Positions 37,453 to 47,429 are shown, counted from the first letter of the stretch. The stretch is DNA of 64,000 nucleotides from Photobacterium sp. GB-56 (GCF_003026105.1 NZ_PYNW01000004.1:341147-405146), one strand, 5' to 3'. Numbers and translations: made by a program. Notes: generated by a model not told the origin, from the letters alone.

Positions 37453-38632
37453 GGCTATCCTTACTATCAAGATTATTTTGATTAACTTGCTGGTCAGCCA
37501 CTTTTTTAACTGATTTAAACGCTTGTTGATACGTTGTCTTTAATAACTCTTTCGATACGGTTTCACCTTTACTCCGGTGGTAGAGGTACATAGCGGCGGC
37601 ACGGCCAATCGCATAAGAGGATGAAAAGCTCATTGCGGCAGCCGTCGCACTACCGACAGTTTGCCCATAAGCGGGAATAAATTTTACTAACTGATTAACG
37701 CTTAACTTGGAGATATAATGCAATAAGAAACCAGAACCAAGCATACTAATAAATTCTGCATAGTCTTTCTTATTCCACGTCACACCATATTGATTGGCAA
37801 GGCTGTGTAACATTTTTCCTTGAATAGCTGGAACCGTAAATAAGCCAATGGCTGGAATCGCATCACTCGCGCCTGCAGCACCTGCATACCATAAGACTTC
37901 TTTACGTAATCGCTCGAAGTTTTGCTCTTCTCTATTACTGTGTGCCTGTTTATTTGAGAGAAGGCTCAACATAGGCAGCGTTTCAGAAAGCACTAAGTTT
38001 AAGGTATCTAAGCCGATGTACTGTTGCTCATCAGGGATCAAATCAACCCCAATTGGCTGATAAGTATTTAATTGTTCATCCGTATTTTTCGCTTGCCATA
38101 CGGACTCTTTAATACCCCATACTTCCATAACCCGCTGATGATTATAAAAAATGGCTCGCTCGCGTTCTTGGCTATCATTCAGGCTATTTATTGCCGTGTG
38201 AACAACCAATAAATGTTTAATTTTGCCTGAACGCTTAATGGTTTTTAACGCCTCAAGAACGGATGATTGTTCTGGTTCTTCAGCTTTCATGATAACGATC
38301 AATGCGTGGCTTTTACCGCTACACATCGCTATGTCCTCAGCAGGATCATAATTAGCTTCTGCCAAACCTCGGGTATCTAGAAAACGAACTAATGGGCTAT
38401 CTGTTGGGTATTGGTAAACTTCTGCAGTACGTGTGCACGGTTGAAAACCGTTACCGATCTCAACCGCACTACTTCCTGTGATGGCTTGAATAACCGTCGA
38501 TTTACCCGCACCTGTTTTACCCAAAAGCCATAATGTTGGAATATGCTTTTGCCATTCATCGAATGCGGGCTCAAGCTCTGGATTAACCGTTGGGTTAATA
38601 TAATCATAAACTTTCTTGAAAAAACGATTCAT
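37436..38632 (-). CDS. GTPase with DUF697-like membrane domain (first of a pair)
   Basis: 398 residues. The N-terminal G domain has G1 LLGKTGAGKST (about 35-45), the switch threonine in PCTRT and G3 DTRGL. G4 is poor (VVHTAINS instead of NKxD). The C-terminal part (about 240-380) has hydrophobic helices (AIPAIGLFTVPAIQG, AYGQTVGSATAAAMSFS) in DUF697 style. It overlaps the next GTPase and lies downstream of the K+ channel gene after 63 bp. The three may be one operon. Confidence 0.82.
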   Translation of the reverse strand: MNRFFKKVYDYINPTVNPELEPAFDEWQKHIPTLWLLGKTGAGKSTVIQAITGSSAVEIGNGFQPCTRTAEVYQYPTDSPLVRFLDTRGLAEANYDPAEDIAMCSGKSHALIVIMKAEEPEQSSVLEALKTIKRSGKIKHLLVVHTAINSLNDSQERERAIFYNHQRVMEVWGIKESVWQAKNTDEQLNTYQPIGVDLIPDEQQYIGLDTLNLVLSETLPMLSLLSNKQAHSNREEQNFERLRKEVLWYAGAAGASDAIPAIGLFTVPAIQGKMLHSLANQYGVTWNKKDYAEFISMLGSGFLLHYISKLSVNQLVKFIPAYGQTVGSATAAAMSFSSSYAIGRAAAMYLYHRSKGETVSKELLKTTYQQAFKSVKKVADQQVNQNNLDSKDSHEARK

Positions 38633-38695
38633 TGTTTATAAATACTCAATAACGTTCAAAAACAACGACTATCGCTTTTATCAAACGATAGTTAA

Positions 38696-39379
38696 CTACT
38701 CATCACGACCTAAATGCTTACTGCCACTAGAACTAACTAAACTCGATACTACAATTGCCATATAAAACACGCCGACAATAGCTTCTAAATATGCGAAAAC
38801 TTTCGCAATCGAAGAGACCGGTAAAATATCGCCATAACCTAATGTCGTTAAGGTAACAAAACTAAAATACGCCGCATCAGAGAAATTTTCATGCCATGGC
38901 CCTGAATTGATACCATGAATTGAATCGGGGAAAACACGAACAAGAATCAAATACGCAATCGCCCACATTAATCCAAGCAATAAAAATAATGCCATAGAGC
39001 CAATGATCTTATTGGTATTTATTGAGCCTGTGAACAGGATCTGACGCATAATAGATTTAAACGTGCCAAAAAAGAATACAAACATCAGCGATAGCATAAT
39101 AATTTCAATTTCTTCAATACCTAATAGGATTCTAGCAATCATCGCCATAATCCAGATTCCGACCAAAGATGTTAAAAAACGAAACCATGACCTATCAAAA
39201 CGTAAGCTTAATAAGCAGACAATAAACGTAATGACAGTAAAGGCCTCTAACGCATACTGAACTATGCCATGCGGGATCACTTTTTCTAGTGACGCACTAA
39301 TTAATAAGCTTATTAAAGCTATCGTCAGAAAAAAGAAATTATTCTGCGAGTTAATTTGTTCTATCTTTTTTTGTAACAC
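38696..39379 (-). CDS. Potassium channel family protein
   Basis: 227 residues, six hydrophobic segments plus a re-entrant pore loop. The selectivity filter TLTTLGYGD is near residues 174-182, followed by the last helix. No cytoplasmic RCK/KTN domain is present, so gating is by voltage, tension or a partner. It lies upstream of two membrane GTPases. Confidence 0.88.
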   Translation of the reverse strand: MLQKKIEQINSQNNFFFLTIALISLLISASLEKVIPHGIVQYALEAFTVITFIVCLLSLRFDRSWFRFLTSLVGIWIMAMIARILLGIEEIEIIMLSLMFVFFFGTFKSIMRQILFTGSINTNKIIGSMALFLLLGLMWAIAYLILVRVFPDSIHGINSGPWHENFSDAAYFSFVTLTTLGYGDILPVSSIAKVFAYLEAIVGVFYMAIVVSSLVSSSGSKHLGRDE

Positions 39380-39418
39380 AGTATTCTATACTCCATGTAA
39401 TATACCATCTAATTAAGC

Positions 39419-40678
39419 TTATCGTGCTAACCGATGATGCGCTTTGGCAAAATGGCCTGAACAAAAAGCTCCAATAATTGAAAGTTCACCGGCTAAACAT
39501 AAAACGGCACACACTTCTGCTAATGCTTGAGAGTGGCCACTTCCATATAAACCTAATAGTTCTAAACACGCTTTTTGGCTAGGGAGATGTGTTCCTCCAC
39601 CTACAGTCCCTACCATTAAATTGGGTAATGTCACCGATACGCAAAGAACATCATGTTGATTTAGTTCCATTCGCGTTATACCAACAGAAGATTCCGCAAC
39701 ACATGCCGCATCTTGCCCACATGCAATATAAAATGCAGCAAGCGCATTCGCATAATGTGCATTAACACCGATAGTACCGCTTAACGCACCGCCTACTGTG
39801 GTCATTTTGCCAAAGTCGACCATTTTTTCAGGGGTCGTATGAAGATATTTCTTCACTAGCTCACGGCTTAAATGTACTTCAGCAGTCACTTTCTTCCCAC
39901 GAACCGAACGCAACGTTTGTGCCGTTGCTTTTTTATCACCAGATAAATTACAGTCTAGAAAGGCTTCAACAGGTTTAATCGGTGTATTAGCAAGAATATA
40001 TTCAAAAACGGCATTAGTTGAAATCGTCACCATGTTTTGACCAGATGCGTCACCGGTTAGATATTCAAATACCAAGTAAACATGATTACCTTCCATGCTC
40101 AAATTAATGTCTGATAACTTACCGTAGCGCGTGGTTGATTCTGCAATCGTTTTAAAAGTATCGTATTGTGTTGTGACCCAAGTAATAAATTTGCTCGCCT
40201 GTACAAGTGATTCAAACGCAAAACCTGGTGCTCGTGTTACGCCTTCATTTAACAATATAGCACTTGCTCCTCCTGCTTCACTGATCAGAAGAGCCCCACG
40301 ATGATAAGATGCAACTAATGCCGCTTCTGTTGTTGCTAATGGCACAAAGTACTCACCACTAGCAAATAGACCATTCACTTTTAAAGGCCCTGCAATACCT
40401 AACGGCAACTTTACTGAGCCAATAAAGTTTTCTATGTTCTTTTCGTAGCAATGCTGTTGTTGCTGAGTTTCGGTATCATACAAAATAGTTTGAGAGTTAA
40501 TGTTATTCAACACTTCCCAGCGTTTGGCGATGATACGATCACTGATATATGGGTTACGCGGTAACTTTTTTGTTAATTGTTTTACTATGGGATCAAGGCG
40601 TTGATGTAATTGCGAAGAAGAAAGCTGACCTAACATGGAGGTCACATAATCCGGACGATGTAAGTTAAATTTTGGCAT
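39419..40678 (-). CDS. mvaA: Hydroxymethylglutaryl-CoA reductase
   Basis: 419 residues. HMG-CoA reductase signatures: ENFIGSVKLPLGIAGPL, the NAD(P)-binding GDASGQNMVTI (DAMGMN-type loop with substitutions), and C-terminal GTVGGGTHLPSQKA. It converts HMG-CoA to mevalonate with NADPH, or works in reverse. Most gammaproteobacteria use the MEP pathway; a lone HMG-CoA reductase is known in vibrios. No HMG-CoA synthase or mevalonate kinase gene is next to it. Confidence 0.9.
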   Translation of the reverse strand: MPKFNLHRPDYVTSMLGQLSSSQLHQRLDPIVKQLTKKLPRNPYISDRIIAKRWEVLNNINSQTILYDTETQQQQHCYEKNIENFIGSVKLPLGIAGPLKVNGLFASGEYFVPLATTEAALVASYHRGALLISEAGGASAILLNEGVTRAPGFAFESLVQASKFITWVTTQYDTFKTIAESTTRYGKLSDINLSMEGNHVYLVFEYLTGDASGQNMVTISTNAVFEYILANTPIKPVEAFLDCNLSGDKKATAQTLRSVRGKKVTAEVHLSRELVKKYLHTTPEKMVDFGKMTTVGGALSGTIGVNAHYANALAAFYIACGQDAACVAESSVGITRMELNQHDVLCVSVTLPNLMVGTVGGGTHLPSQKACLELLGLYGSGHSQALAEVCAVLCLAGELSIIGAFCSGHFAKAHHRLAR

Positions 40679-40765
40679 GAATACAACACATTACTAAATG
40701 AATGCGTATTATATCGCTAAACGCACCATTCACTGCTCATGCCAGATAAGATTTAAATTGAGAGA

Positions 40766-41116
40766 CTAAAGCACCATAACATGGTCGCAAAGAATACGGT
40801 CCTCATGGCAAACTAATACCATTTCAGCCATAAACTCACCTTCTGCTTTGCTGAAAAATTGCTTCCACACAATAACAACAGAATCAGGTCTTTTAAACAC
40901 AGCAACAGGAAAGCGTTCAGTAAAAAAGCCTTTTTCCGATTGGTACTGTTCACACACTTGTTTAAGGTAATCTTTCGTCACAATAGCCTTTAATCGCGGA
41001 GTAAAATCGCGAACGTGTGCTGAATGATCTTGCCTTGTTGACGCATCCATTAAGTTATCCATTATAGGTGTTGCTAACAGCAAGATTTCACCATCATCAA
41101 TAGAAGTAAAATTCAT
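40766..41116 (-). CDS. Hypothetical protein, possibly SnoaL/NTF2-like
   Basis: 116 residues. Opens with an acidic helix, then beta-rich (FPVAVFKRPDSVVIVWKQFFSKAEGEFMAEMVLV), a pattern compatible with an NTF2-like cup. No catalytic residues can be assigned. It lies 21 bp after the GFA gene and is probably co-transcribed with it. Confidence 0.55.
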   Translation of the reverse strand: MNFTSIDDGEILLLATPIMDNLMDASTRQDHSAHVRDFTPRLKAIVTKDYLKQVCEQYQSEKGFFTERFPVAVFKRPDSVVIVWKQFFSKAEGEFMAEMVLVCHEDRILCDHVMVL

Positions 41117-41137
41117 TAAAACCTCTTTTAAATGGGC

Positions 41138-41548
41138 TTAGTGTGGCTGCTTTGGATAACACGGTACATTTTCAGGTAATTGATACCAGCTCACTTTTTC
41201 ACTTACCCAAACATGCATTTGTGGCTTGAACATAACATCGTCAACGCAAGCAACAGGCTTAAGTTTAAGCTTAACTGTAGAGCGATCATCAGGGTTAAAA
41301 TGATAAATACGATTACCACATTCAGGGCAAAATACCGCCGTATTGGTGTTGCCACTATCGGCTTTACGACTCCACATTTTTAATTCACCACTAAATGTAA
41401 TATCTTCTGCGGCAATCACCGCTGTAATACTAAATGGGCTGGTTGATAGTTTTTGGCACTCTTTGCAATGACAAGCAAAGACTTTTAATGGCTTATTTTT
41501 TAATACATAAGAAACCTGACCACACTGGCATTGCGCTTTTATTTCCAC
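41138..41548 (-). CDS. GFA family zinc protein
   Basis: 136 residues of the glutathione-dependent formaldehyde-activating (GFA/CENP-V) fold. Zinc ligands are visible in CQCGQV, CHCKECQK and CPECGN. Family enzymes act on glutathione adducts of aldehydes, but many members are uncharacterised. Followed by the 116-residue gene on the same strand. Confidence 0.85.
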   Translation of the reverse strand: MEIKAQCQCGQVSYVLKNKPLKVFACHCKECQKLSTSPFSITAVIAAEDITFSGELKMWSRKADSGNTNTAVFCPECGNRIYHFNPDDRSTVKLKLKPVACVDDVMFKPQMHVWVSEKVSWYQLPENVPCYPKQPH

Positions 41549-41633
41549 AAATAATCTCTCACTTTCAAGTAAAATATCACAGTAACAGTGCCTTGAATTT
41601 AAACTTAGATCTTGTTCACAAATATCAGATAAG

Positions 41634-41660
41634 AAAAAAGCCGAACGAGTCGGCTTTTAT
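41634..41660 (-). terminator. Terminator of the ABC-lipocalin operon
   Basis: AAAAGCCGA (41636-41644) pairs with TCGGCTTTT (41650-41658). On the minus strand the T-run follows the stem, after the lipoprotein stop. Confidence 0.8.
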
Positions 41661-41665
41661 CAATA

Positions 41666-42757
41666 TTATTCGTATCCGGTAAGCTCCATAAAGCCTTTTC
41701 CTTTATGACTACCACTGACCCGAATAGGTCCTTCCCAATAAGGGAAAATAAAAGGTAACCACTGTTCTCGACGAACAACTGTTGTTTTAATCTTTATGGA
41801 TTGTGATGGTATCTCGATTTCCCATATTAACGGGAACTGCTTTCCTTTAACGGAAAAGTATTTAATCGGTTTCATGCGGATCTGGTGGTTATCAAGCTTA
41901 ACCACGTTACCATTTTTCCAAGAACGAGAACCAAAAAAGTAAGGCTTTTCACCGTGTTCACGTAGTTGAGAGACCATCAATGCACTGCCATCATCAAGGT
42001 GAATAGAGAACCAATCCCATCCCTGCTGCTGCAAGCTAAGCATACTGCTACTCCATTCACGATCAAACCAACCTTGGCCTTTTACGCGATAGGTTTCGCC
42101 ATCAAGCTCTAGCATCCCTTTTACATTCAAAAAGGGCGCACTGTAATAATAGGAGGCAATATCTAGCAGTGGGTGTTTCCGGCTATAGCCATTATCACCC
42201 TGTAAAACTATCGTTCCCGCTTGTGTGATATCTAAAATTGCTTTCATATTATCATCAGCAAATTCAAGCCTACCGGGAAACGGTGAATTATCTTTTGAGC
42301 GCCATGTCCAATTATCTAACCATGCTCGAAATGGGTTTAATACCACCCCTGCTTGCCCTATTCCACCGCGGGCAAAACGCTCTGCTCGCCATGTTTTCTT
42401 ATCAGTTGTGATCACCGCATGTGCCATATACATTTGTGGCGTTTTCCAACCTTTGGTTTCTTCATCCCCCGTCGCCATTCGGAATAATGTCCATTGCAAC
42501 GCTATTTGCTTGCCACTTTCAGATTCAAGGTTAGTGGTGAAATACCACCATTCAGCACGATATTCAGGATGTGAACCATAATCTTTAGGAAATTGCAGCT
42601 TGTTACCTTTCACTACAGGCTCAAAAACATAGTCGGTTGATTGAGTTAGTGATTCCACAGATTTGCTCGGTGGTTTTTGGTTATCGCAAGCATTTAAAAG
42701 CAACGCTAACGTTAGGGTAACTACAACGCGACAGAGCCATATTAATGACATCTTCAT
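41666..42757 (-). CDS. AttH-type lipocalin-like lipoprotein
   Basis: About 363 residues. Signal peptide with lipobox LLLNAC, then two lipocalin-like CrtC/AttH domains: PKDYGSHPEYRAEWWYFTTNL opens the first and a Trp-rich GQGWFDREWSSSMLSLQQQGWDWFSIHL marks the core. The frame extends upstream into the permease gene, but GGGAG eight bases before the ATG at 42757 and the TAATG stop-start overlap with the permease set the start. Family members act as hydrophobic-ligand or carotenoid-hydratase-like proteins. Together with the ABC genes it forms an AttEFGH-like system of unknown substrate. Confidence 0.85.
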   Translation of the reverse strand: MKMSLIWLCRVVVTLTLALLLNACDNQKPPSKSVESLTQSTDYVFEPVVKGNKLQFPKDYGSHPEYRAEWWYFTTNLESESGKQIALQWTLFRMATGDEETKGWKTPQMYMAHAVITTDKKTWRAERFARGGIGQAGVVLNPFRAWLDNWTWRSKDNSPFPGRLEFADDNMKAILDITQAGTIVLQGDNGYSRKHPLLDIASYYYSAPFLNVKGMLELDGETYRVKGQGWFDREWSSSMLSLQQQGWDWFSIHLDDGSALMVSQLREHGEKPYFFGSRSWKNGNVVKLDNHQIRMKPIKYFSVKGKQFPLIWEIEIPSQSIKIKTTVVRREQWLPFIFPYWEGPIRVSGSHKGKGFMELTGYE

Positions 42758-45216
42758 TAGAATGACTCCCTTAAAGACAAGATTGCAGAGCGACGAACCA
42801 AACGCCAAACAGGCCACGCTCCAGCCACCAACAAGGCTAATAAGGCAGTACCCAATGTCGTCAAATAATCCACAGGGAAATATTGCACTGGCATTGTCCA
42901 ACCAAAGGAATATTTAAGCACCACATCAATTAATAGCTGGGCAAGAAACAAGCCTAGCGGCAATGCTATCAACGAGGTAATCACACCAATAAACAGCAAC
43001 TGCCCACCACCAAGTAACGCCAATTCTCGTCCTGTCATTCCCATGCAACGTAGCAACGCAAACTGACGTTGACGTGATACTTCCCCTGCTATTGTGGCAA
43101 AAAATAAACCACATATCGCAATGAACAAGGTTAAATGTCCCAGTGTTGAGGTCACAACAAACGTGCGATCAAAAACCCCCATCGCCTCTTTCATCAAGGC
43201 TGCATTATTACGAATACGTTCAGGTTGTAAACGGAAACGAGCACCAAGATCGGCAAGTAATTTATCTGGGTTTGCGTTCTTATTAAGGTGAATAGCTAAT
43301 CCAACTTGCCCAGAATGGGGCCAGAAACGCTGCCACTTAGACTGTGAAATTAATACCTGACCATAAGGGTTACCATAGTCATAATAAATACCGACAATTT
43401 TCCAACCTTTATTCATCGGTGCGGGCAAATTAATGATATCTCCGACATCCCAATGATTTTTAAGTGCTATAGACTCACTCACCATAACCGAGCGGCTTTT
43501 ATGCAGTGTCTTCCAATAGTCATAAGCTGTTTTTTTAACGACTAACGCTTTTTTCTCGCCAGAAGTATCACCAATACTCATGACTTGAATAGTACCAGCG
43601 TCAGACGGCGTTTCTTTTTGCCAGCTCCACCAAACTTGCGCAACTTCTGGTTGGTCTTGTAACCACTTAGAGATACGTGGTGCCATATTCATTGATGGAC
43701 GTATATAAATATCAGCGGCTAACCGTTGCTCTAGCCAACTTTCAGTGGTGTTTCTAAAGCTACCCACCATGGTTTCCATACCGATATTTGATGCTAAAGC
43801 CAGCATAAATGCCATCGCAGCAACACCTCGATAGCTCAAACTTGCCGCGGCATCATTAAAAAACCATCGTAATTGTGCCGAGCGACAAAGCTTGCCGAGC
43901 CATAAAAACAATTTCCACATCAGATATGGCATGAATAAGCCTGAAGCAATCAAGATAAATGCAATCAGCGCAAAGCCAGCTAGTTGTCCATGAGGCAGTT
44001 GATAGATGCCAAAGGCAATCAACATGAAGATACCTGAAAACAAAGCTTGCCACGCAAATTCTCGACCGCTAAAGCGAATTAAAGACAAATGAGCTGCGAG
44101 TCGTGATGGTTGCGATCTCACTAACCGGATCAAAGGCCAAGTACAGGCAAACGCACAACCAAAGAAAGCAATGGCTAAACTTGCCAGTCCCCACATCCAA
44201 TGCCACTGAATTTGCAAGCTAACGTTAGCACTATAAAGATCATTGAGAGATGCTGCGACACTAGGCAGTAATTGCTGAGCTAATAACAAGCCCAATAAAT
44301 TACCGCCAATCAAGCCTAAAACAATCCAAGCGATTAATTCAAAAACTAACGCTTTCGCTATTTGTCCACTGGTAACGCCTAATTGACGTAACACACCGAC
44401 TAAAGGCTGGCGCTGAGCAAAAGATAGTGACATCGCTTGATAGAAAATAAATAACCCAACCACAAACGATAGCATGCCCATTGCAAACAAATTTAAGTGA
44501 AATGCATTAGTTAAGGGCTCTAATTTCGCACTTTGTTTACGTTCTAAGGTTAATCCTGGAGGAAGAATATGAGTTAACTTACTTAATTGTTTTCGGCTCA
44601 TCTCCCCGCAAACAACAGCAGTGAAACCAGAACTTGGGTTCAATTCTCGCAACAATGCAATATCAGCAATCATACGAGGTTGATTCATTCTTTTGTCTTG
44701 AATAATCTCGACTGGACCGATTTTTTTTCCAGAATCTAACGTGATCATACTGCCATCAGACAAGCCAATATAATTTGCGAGCTGTTGACCTATCATGATC
44801 GGATAAGGTGGACGCATCAATTTCAGCAGTTCTACCTTACCTTCATCTAATCCATTCGAACCTGACACAGACATCATTGTAACGGGATCAATACCTAGCA
44901 ATTGAAAGTCACGTTGCTGATCAGTCACGATGCGATATTCTTCCATCGGCGAGCAAGTTTTCAATCCTGCTCGGCGCATTTGAATATAAAAACCCTGTGG
45001 GACTTTCATCCCCATTTGTACGTGGCGAATGCGATAAGGGAAAGGATTAGAAAAAAGTTGTTCACCTTCGCGGTAACTTTCTTTGGCTTGCTGATTTACG
45101 GCCATAACGCCAACAAGTAAGGCAATACCTAACGTTAGGCCTAACCATACAAGAACAATTTGAAACGGGTGACGTCGATAATGCCCCCATAACGCATTAA
45201 CTACGGGGCGTAACAT
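42757..45216 (-). CDS. FtsX-like ABC transporter permease
   Basis: About 819 residues with two FtsX/MacB-type repeats. Transmembrane helices at about 20-40, three near 250-360, three near 395-450, and three near the C-terminus, with two large periplasmic domains. GGAGGG seven bases before ATG 45216 sets the start, overlapping the end of the ATPase gene by 20 bp. It shares an A with the start codon of the lipoprotein gene. Such type VII transporters drive mechanical work or lipoprotein/lipid handling in the periplasm. Confidence 0.88.
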   Translation of the reverse strand: MLRPVVNALWGHYRRHPFQIVLVWLGLTLGIALLVGVMAVNQQAKESYREGEQLFSNPFPYRIRHVQMGMKVPQGFYIQMRRAGLKTCSPMEEYRIVTDQQRDFQLLGIDPVTMMSVSGSNGLDEGKVELLKLMRPPYPIMIGQQLANYIGLSDGSMITLDSGKKIGPVEIIQDKRMNQPRMIADIALLRELNPSSGFTAVVCGEMSRKQLSKLTHILPPGLTLERKQSAKLEPLTNAFHLNLFAMGMLSFVVGLFIFYQAMSLSFAQRQPLVGVLRQLGVTSGQIAKALVFELIAWIVLGLIGGNLLGLLLAQQLLPSVAASLNDLYSANVSLQIQWHWMWGLASLAIAFFGCAFACTWPLIRLVRSQPSRLAAHLSLIRFSGREFAWQALFSGIFMLIAFGIYQLPHGQLAGFALIAFILIASGLFMPYLMWKLFLWLGKLCRSAQLRWFFNDAAASLSYRGVAAMAFMLALASNIGMETMVGSFRNTTESWLEQRLAADIYIRPSMNMAPRISKWLQDQPEVAQVWWSWQKETPSDAGTIQVMSIGDTSGEKKALVVKKTAYDYWKTLHKSRSVMVSESIALKNHWDVGDIINLPAPMNKGWKIVGIYYDYGNPYGQVLISQSKWQRFWPHSGQVGLAIHLNKNANPDKLLADLGARFRLQPERIRNNAALMKEAMGVFDRTFVVTSTLGHLTLFIAICGLFFATIAGEVSRQRQFALLRCMGMTGRELALLGGGQLLFIGVITSLIALPLGLFLAQLLIDVVLKYSFGWTMPVQYFPVDYLTTLGTALLALLVAGAWPVWRLVRRSAILSLRESF

Positions 45217-45868
45217 GAAGTTGCCCTCCCTGCAGACGAACATGGCCTTGCATGTGTGATGCGACTTTCTTACTGTGTGTTACAACAAGTAGGGTGCAGT
45301 GAAGTTTTTTTGTGAGAGATAGAAGTAACCGAATAACGGCTTCAGCATTGCGTTCGTCAAGGCTACCCGTTGGCTCATCGGCTAACAGGATCTTAGGCTC
45401 CATATAAATAGCACGTGCAATCGCTACACGCTGTTGCTGCCCTCCTGATATTTCTTCAGGATAACGCTCTAACAACGGCATAAGATCTAATGCAGAGATC
45501 AATTGACGCCATAACTTATCATCTGACGCTAATCCCTTAAGCTGACGGCAAAATTTAATATTATCAGCAACGGTTAATGTTGGTAATAAATTATATTGCT
45601 GGAAAACCAAGCCAATATTATCACGCCTAAAGGCCGTTCGTTCTCGCTCTGAAATAGAATGTATGGGTGTGTTGCCCAGCCAAATCTCCCCTTCATCAGG
45701 AGTATCTAGCCCTGCAATTAGGTTTAATAACGTACTTTTACCTGAACCACTTTCACCCATTAACGCAACTTGATCACCGGGTTCAAGATCTAAATTCGTT
45801 CCTTGAAGCACAAAATGAAATTCGGAGCCGTCACGGTATCCTTTGCAGAGTCCTGCGAGTCGTAACAT
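45197..45868 (-). CDS. ABC transporter ATPase (LolD/MacB-like)
   Basis: 223 residues. Walker A GESGSGKST, Q-loop QQYNLLPT, signature SGGQQQRVAIARA, Walker B ILLADEPTGSLD and the switch histidine VVTHS are intact. It belongs to the LolD/MacB subgroup that partners FtsX permeases. First gene of a three-gene, overlapping operon with the permease and AttH-like lipoprotein. Confidence 0.92.
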   Translation of the reverse strand: MLRLAGLCKGYRDGSEFHFVLQGTNLDLEPGDQVALMGESGSGKSTLLNLIAGLDTPDEGEIWLGNTPIHSISERERTAFRRDNIGLVFQQYNLLPTLTVADNIKFCRQLKGLASDDKLWRQLISALDLMPLLERYPEEISGGQQQRVAIARAIYMEPKILLADEPTGSLDERNAEAVIRLLLSLTKKLHCTLLVVTHSKKVASHMQGHVRLQGGQLHVTPRS

Positions 45869-46270
45869 TTATATCACCAACACTTGAAATCACATCAACT
45901 ACTTAAAATTTGAGCAATTGATTAAAATAACTAAATAAATACGTCACGCATTTACGCGGCAAATTTACAGCAAATAGCACTGTCATTAAAGTTATTTCAA
46001 TTGTCAAAGTCGCGATAAATAGTATCACTTAACTTAAGCAACTTATTATTAACAATCTTAACTTTTATAAAAAAATTATAACTTATACTGTGAATTTGTA
46101 ACCATGCCTAACGTCAATATATTTTCTGTTATTTCATCTGTTATCATGAATATAAAGACGTTAATTCCAGATTGTATTTACATATCTATGACACTTAGCA
46201 ACATAAAAATCCGTCGATGTTTTTTAATTACGTTATACTCATCGCCTATTTCATAATCAGTAGCTTGCGA
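45869..46270. other. Divergent promoter region
   Basis: About 400 bp, AT-rich, between the ABC operon and roxA. The roxA frame extends 18 codons upstream to 46217, but those codons are hydrophobic and non-family, so I treat them as leader. No other feature was seen. Confidence 0.4.
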
Positions 46271-47404
46271 ATGTATCAATTAACGTTCTCCCTAGAAGAA
46301 TTTCTCACCCAATATTGGCAAAAAAAGCCAACCATTATTAAAGGTGGCTTTAAGCACTTTGTCGATCCTATCAGCCCTGACGAATTAGCGGGGCTTGCGA
46401 TGGAAGAAGAAGTTGATTCTCGCTACATTGCAAAGAAAGATGACCAATGGGAAGTCCTGCATGGACCATTAACCTTCGATAATACGCCAGAAGAGAATTG
46501 GTCGTTCATCGTACAAGCCGCTAATCATTGGCATGAAGGTGCAGCACAATTAGTCACTCCTTTTCGTCAACTTCCAGGCTGGTTATTTGACGATTTAATG
46601 ATCAGCTATTCAACCCCTGGTGGCGGTGTTGGTCCTCATATTGACCAGTATGATGTATTTATTGTTCAAGGTTCAGGAAAACGTCATTGGCGTGTGGGTG
46701 AGAAACGCGATGATTATGAGGAAGAGTTTCGTCATTCGGCATTACGCCAGATTAAAGGTTTTGAACCAATCATTGATGAAGTGTTAGAAACGGGAGATAT
46801 TTTATATATTCCACCTGGTTTCCCACATGATGGCTATTCTGTGGAAACATCCATGAGCTTTTCTGTCGGTTTCCGTTCGCCTAAAAAACAAGAGTTATTA
46901 AGCACCTTTGCTGATTTCGTGATTTCAAATGATATTGGTGATGTCCACTACCACAATCCAGCCCTCTCTACCCGTCGTTGTAATGGTGCAATTTCAGAGC
47001 AAGATTACCATGATCTTGAAACCATGATGCGCAGTTTGCTTGATCACCCGCATTTGTTAAAACAATGGATGGGCGAACATTTAAGCCAAAATCGTCACGA
47101 GTTAGATATTGTTCCGTCTGATCCTGAGTGGAGTAATGAAGAAACCTATCAATGCTTAATGAATGGCGATAGCTTTAATCGCATTAGCGGCTTACGTGCG
47201 TTTTATCATGATGCTCAACCTGAGATCATCTTCATCAATGGTGAACAATACGCATTACCCGATGAATGTGCAGAGACCGCAAAACAGTTTTGTAATGAGC
47301 AAGTCGTGACTGCTGAATCTCTAGGCAATGCCATTCATCACCCTGCCGTATTAACGCTACTTACTCAGCTTATAAACCTTGGATATTGGTACTTAGCAGA
47401 ATAA
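46271..47404 (+). CDS. roxA: Ribosomal oxygenase RoxA (YcfD, JmjC cupin)
   Basis: 377 residues. Fe(II)/2-oxoglutarate oxygenase that hydroxylates an arginine of ribosomal protein uL16. The JmjC core shows GPHIDQYDVF (HxD, near 124-126) and the distal histidine in GFPHDGYSVE. A C-terminal winged-helix region with NGEQYALPDECAE follows. The start at ATG 46271 (MYQLTFSLEEF) matches the family; the ribosome site is weak. Confidence 0.9.
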   Translation: MYQLTFSLEEFLTQYWQKKPTIIKGGFKHFVDPISPDELAGLAMEEEVDSRYIAKKDDQWEVLHGPLTFDNTPEENWSFIVQAANHWHEGAAQLVTPFRQLPGWLFDDLMISYSTPGGGVGPHIDQYDVFIVQGSGKRHWRVGEKRDDYEEEFRHSALRQIKGFEPIIDEVLETGDILYIPPGFPHDGYSVETSMSFSVGFRSPKKQELLSTFADFVISNDIGDVHYHNPALSTRRCNGAISEQDYHDLETMMRSLLDHPHLLKQWMGEHLSQNRHELDIVPSDPEWSNEETYQCLMNGDSFNRISGLRAFYHDAQPEIIFINGEQYALPDECAETAKQFCNEQVVTAESLGNAIHHPAVLTLLTQLINLGYWYLAE

Positions 47405-47429
47405 ATAAAGTCATGTTATCAGACTAAAA

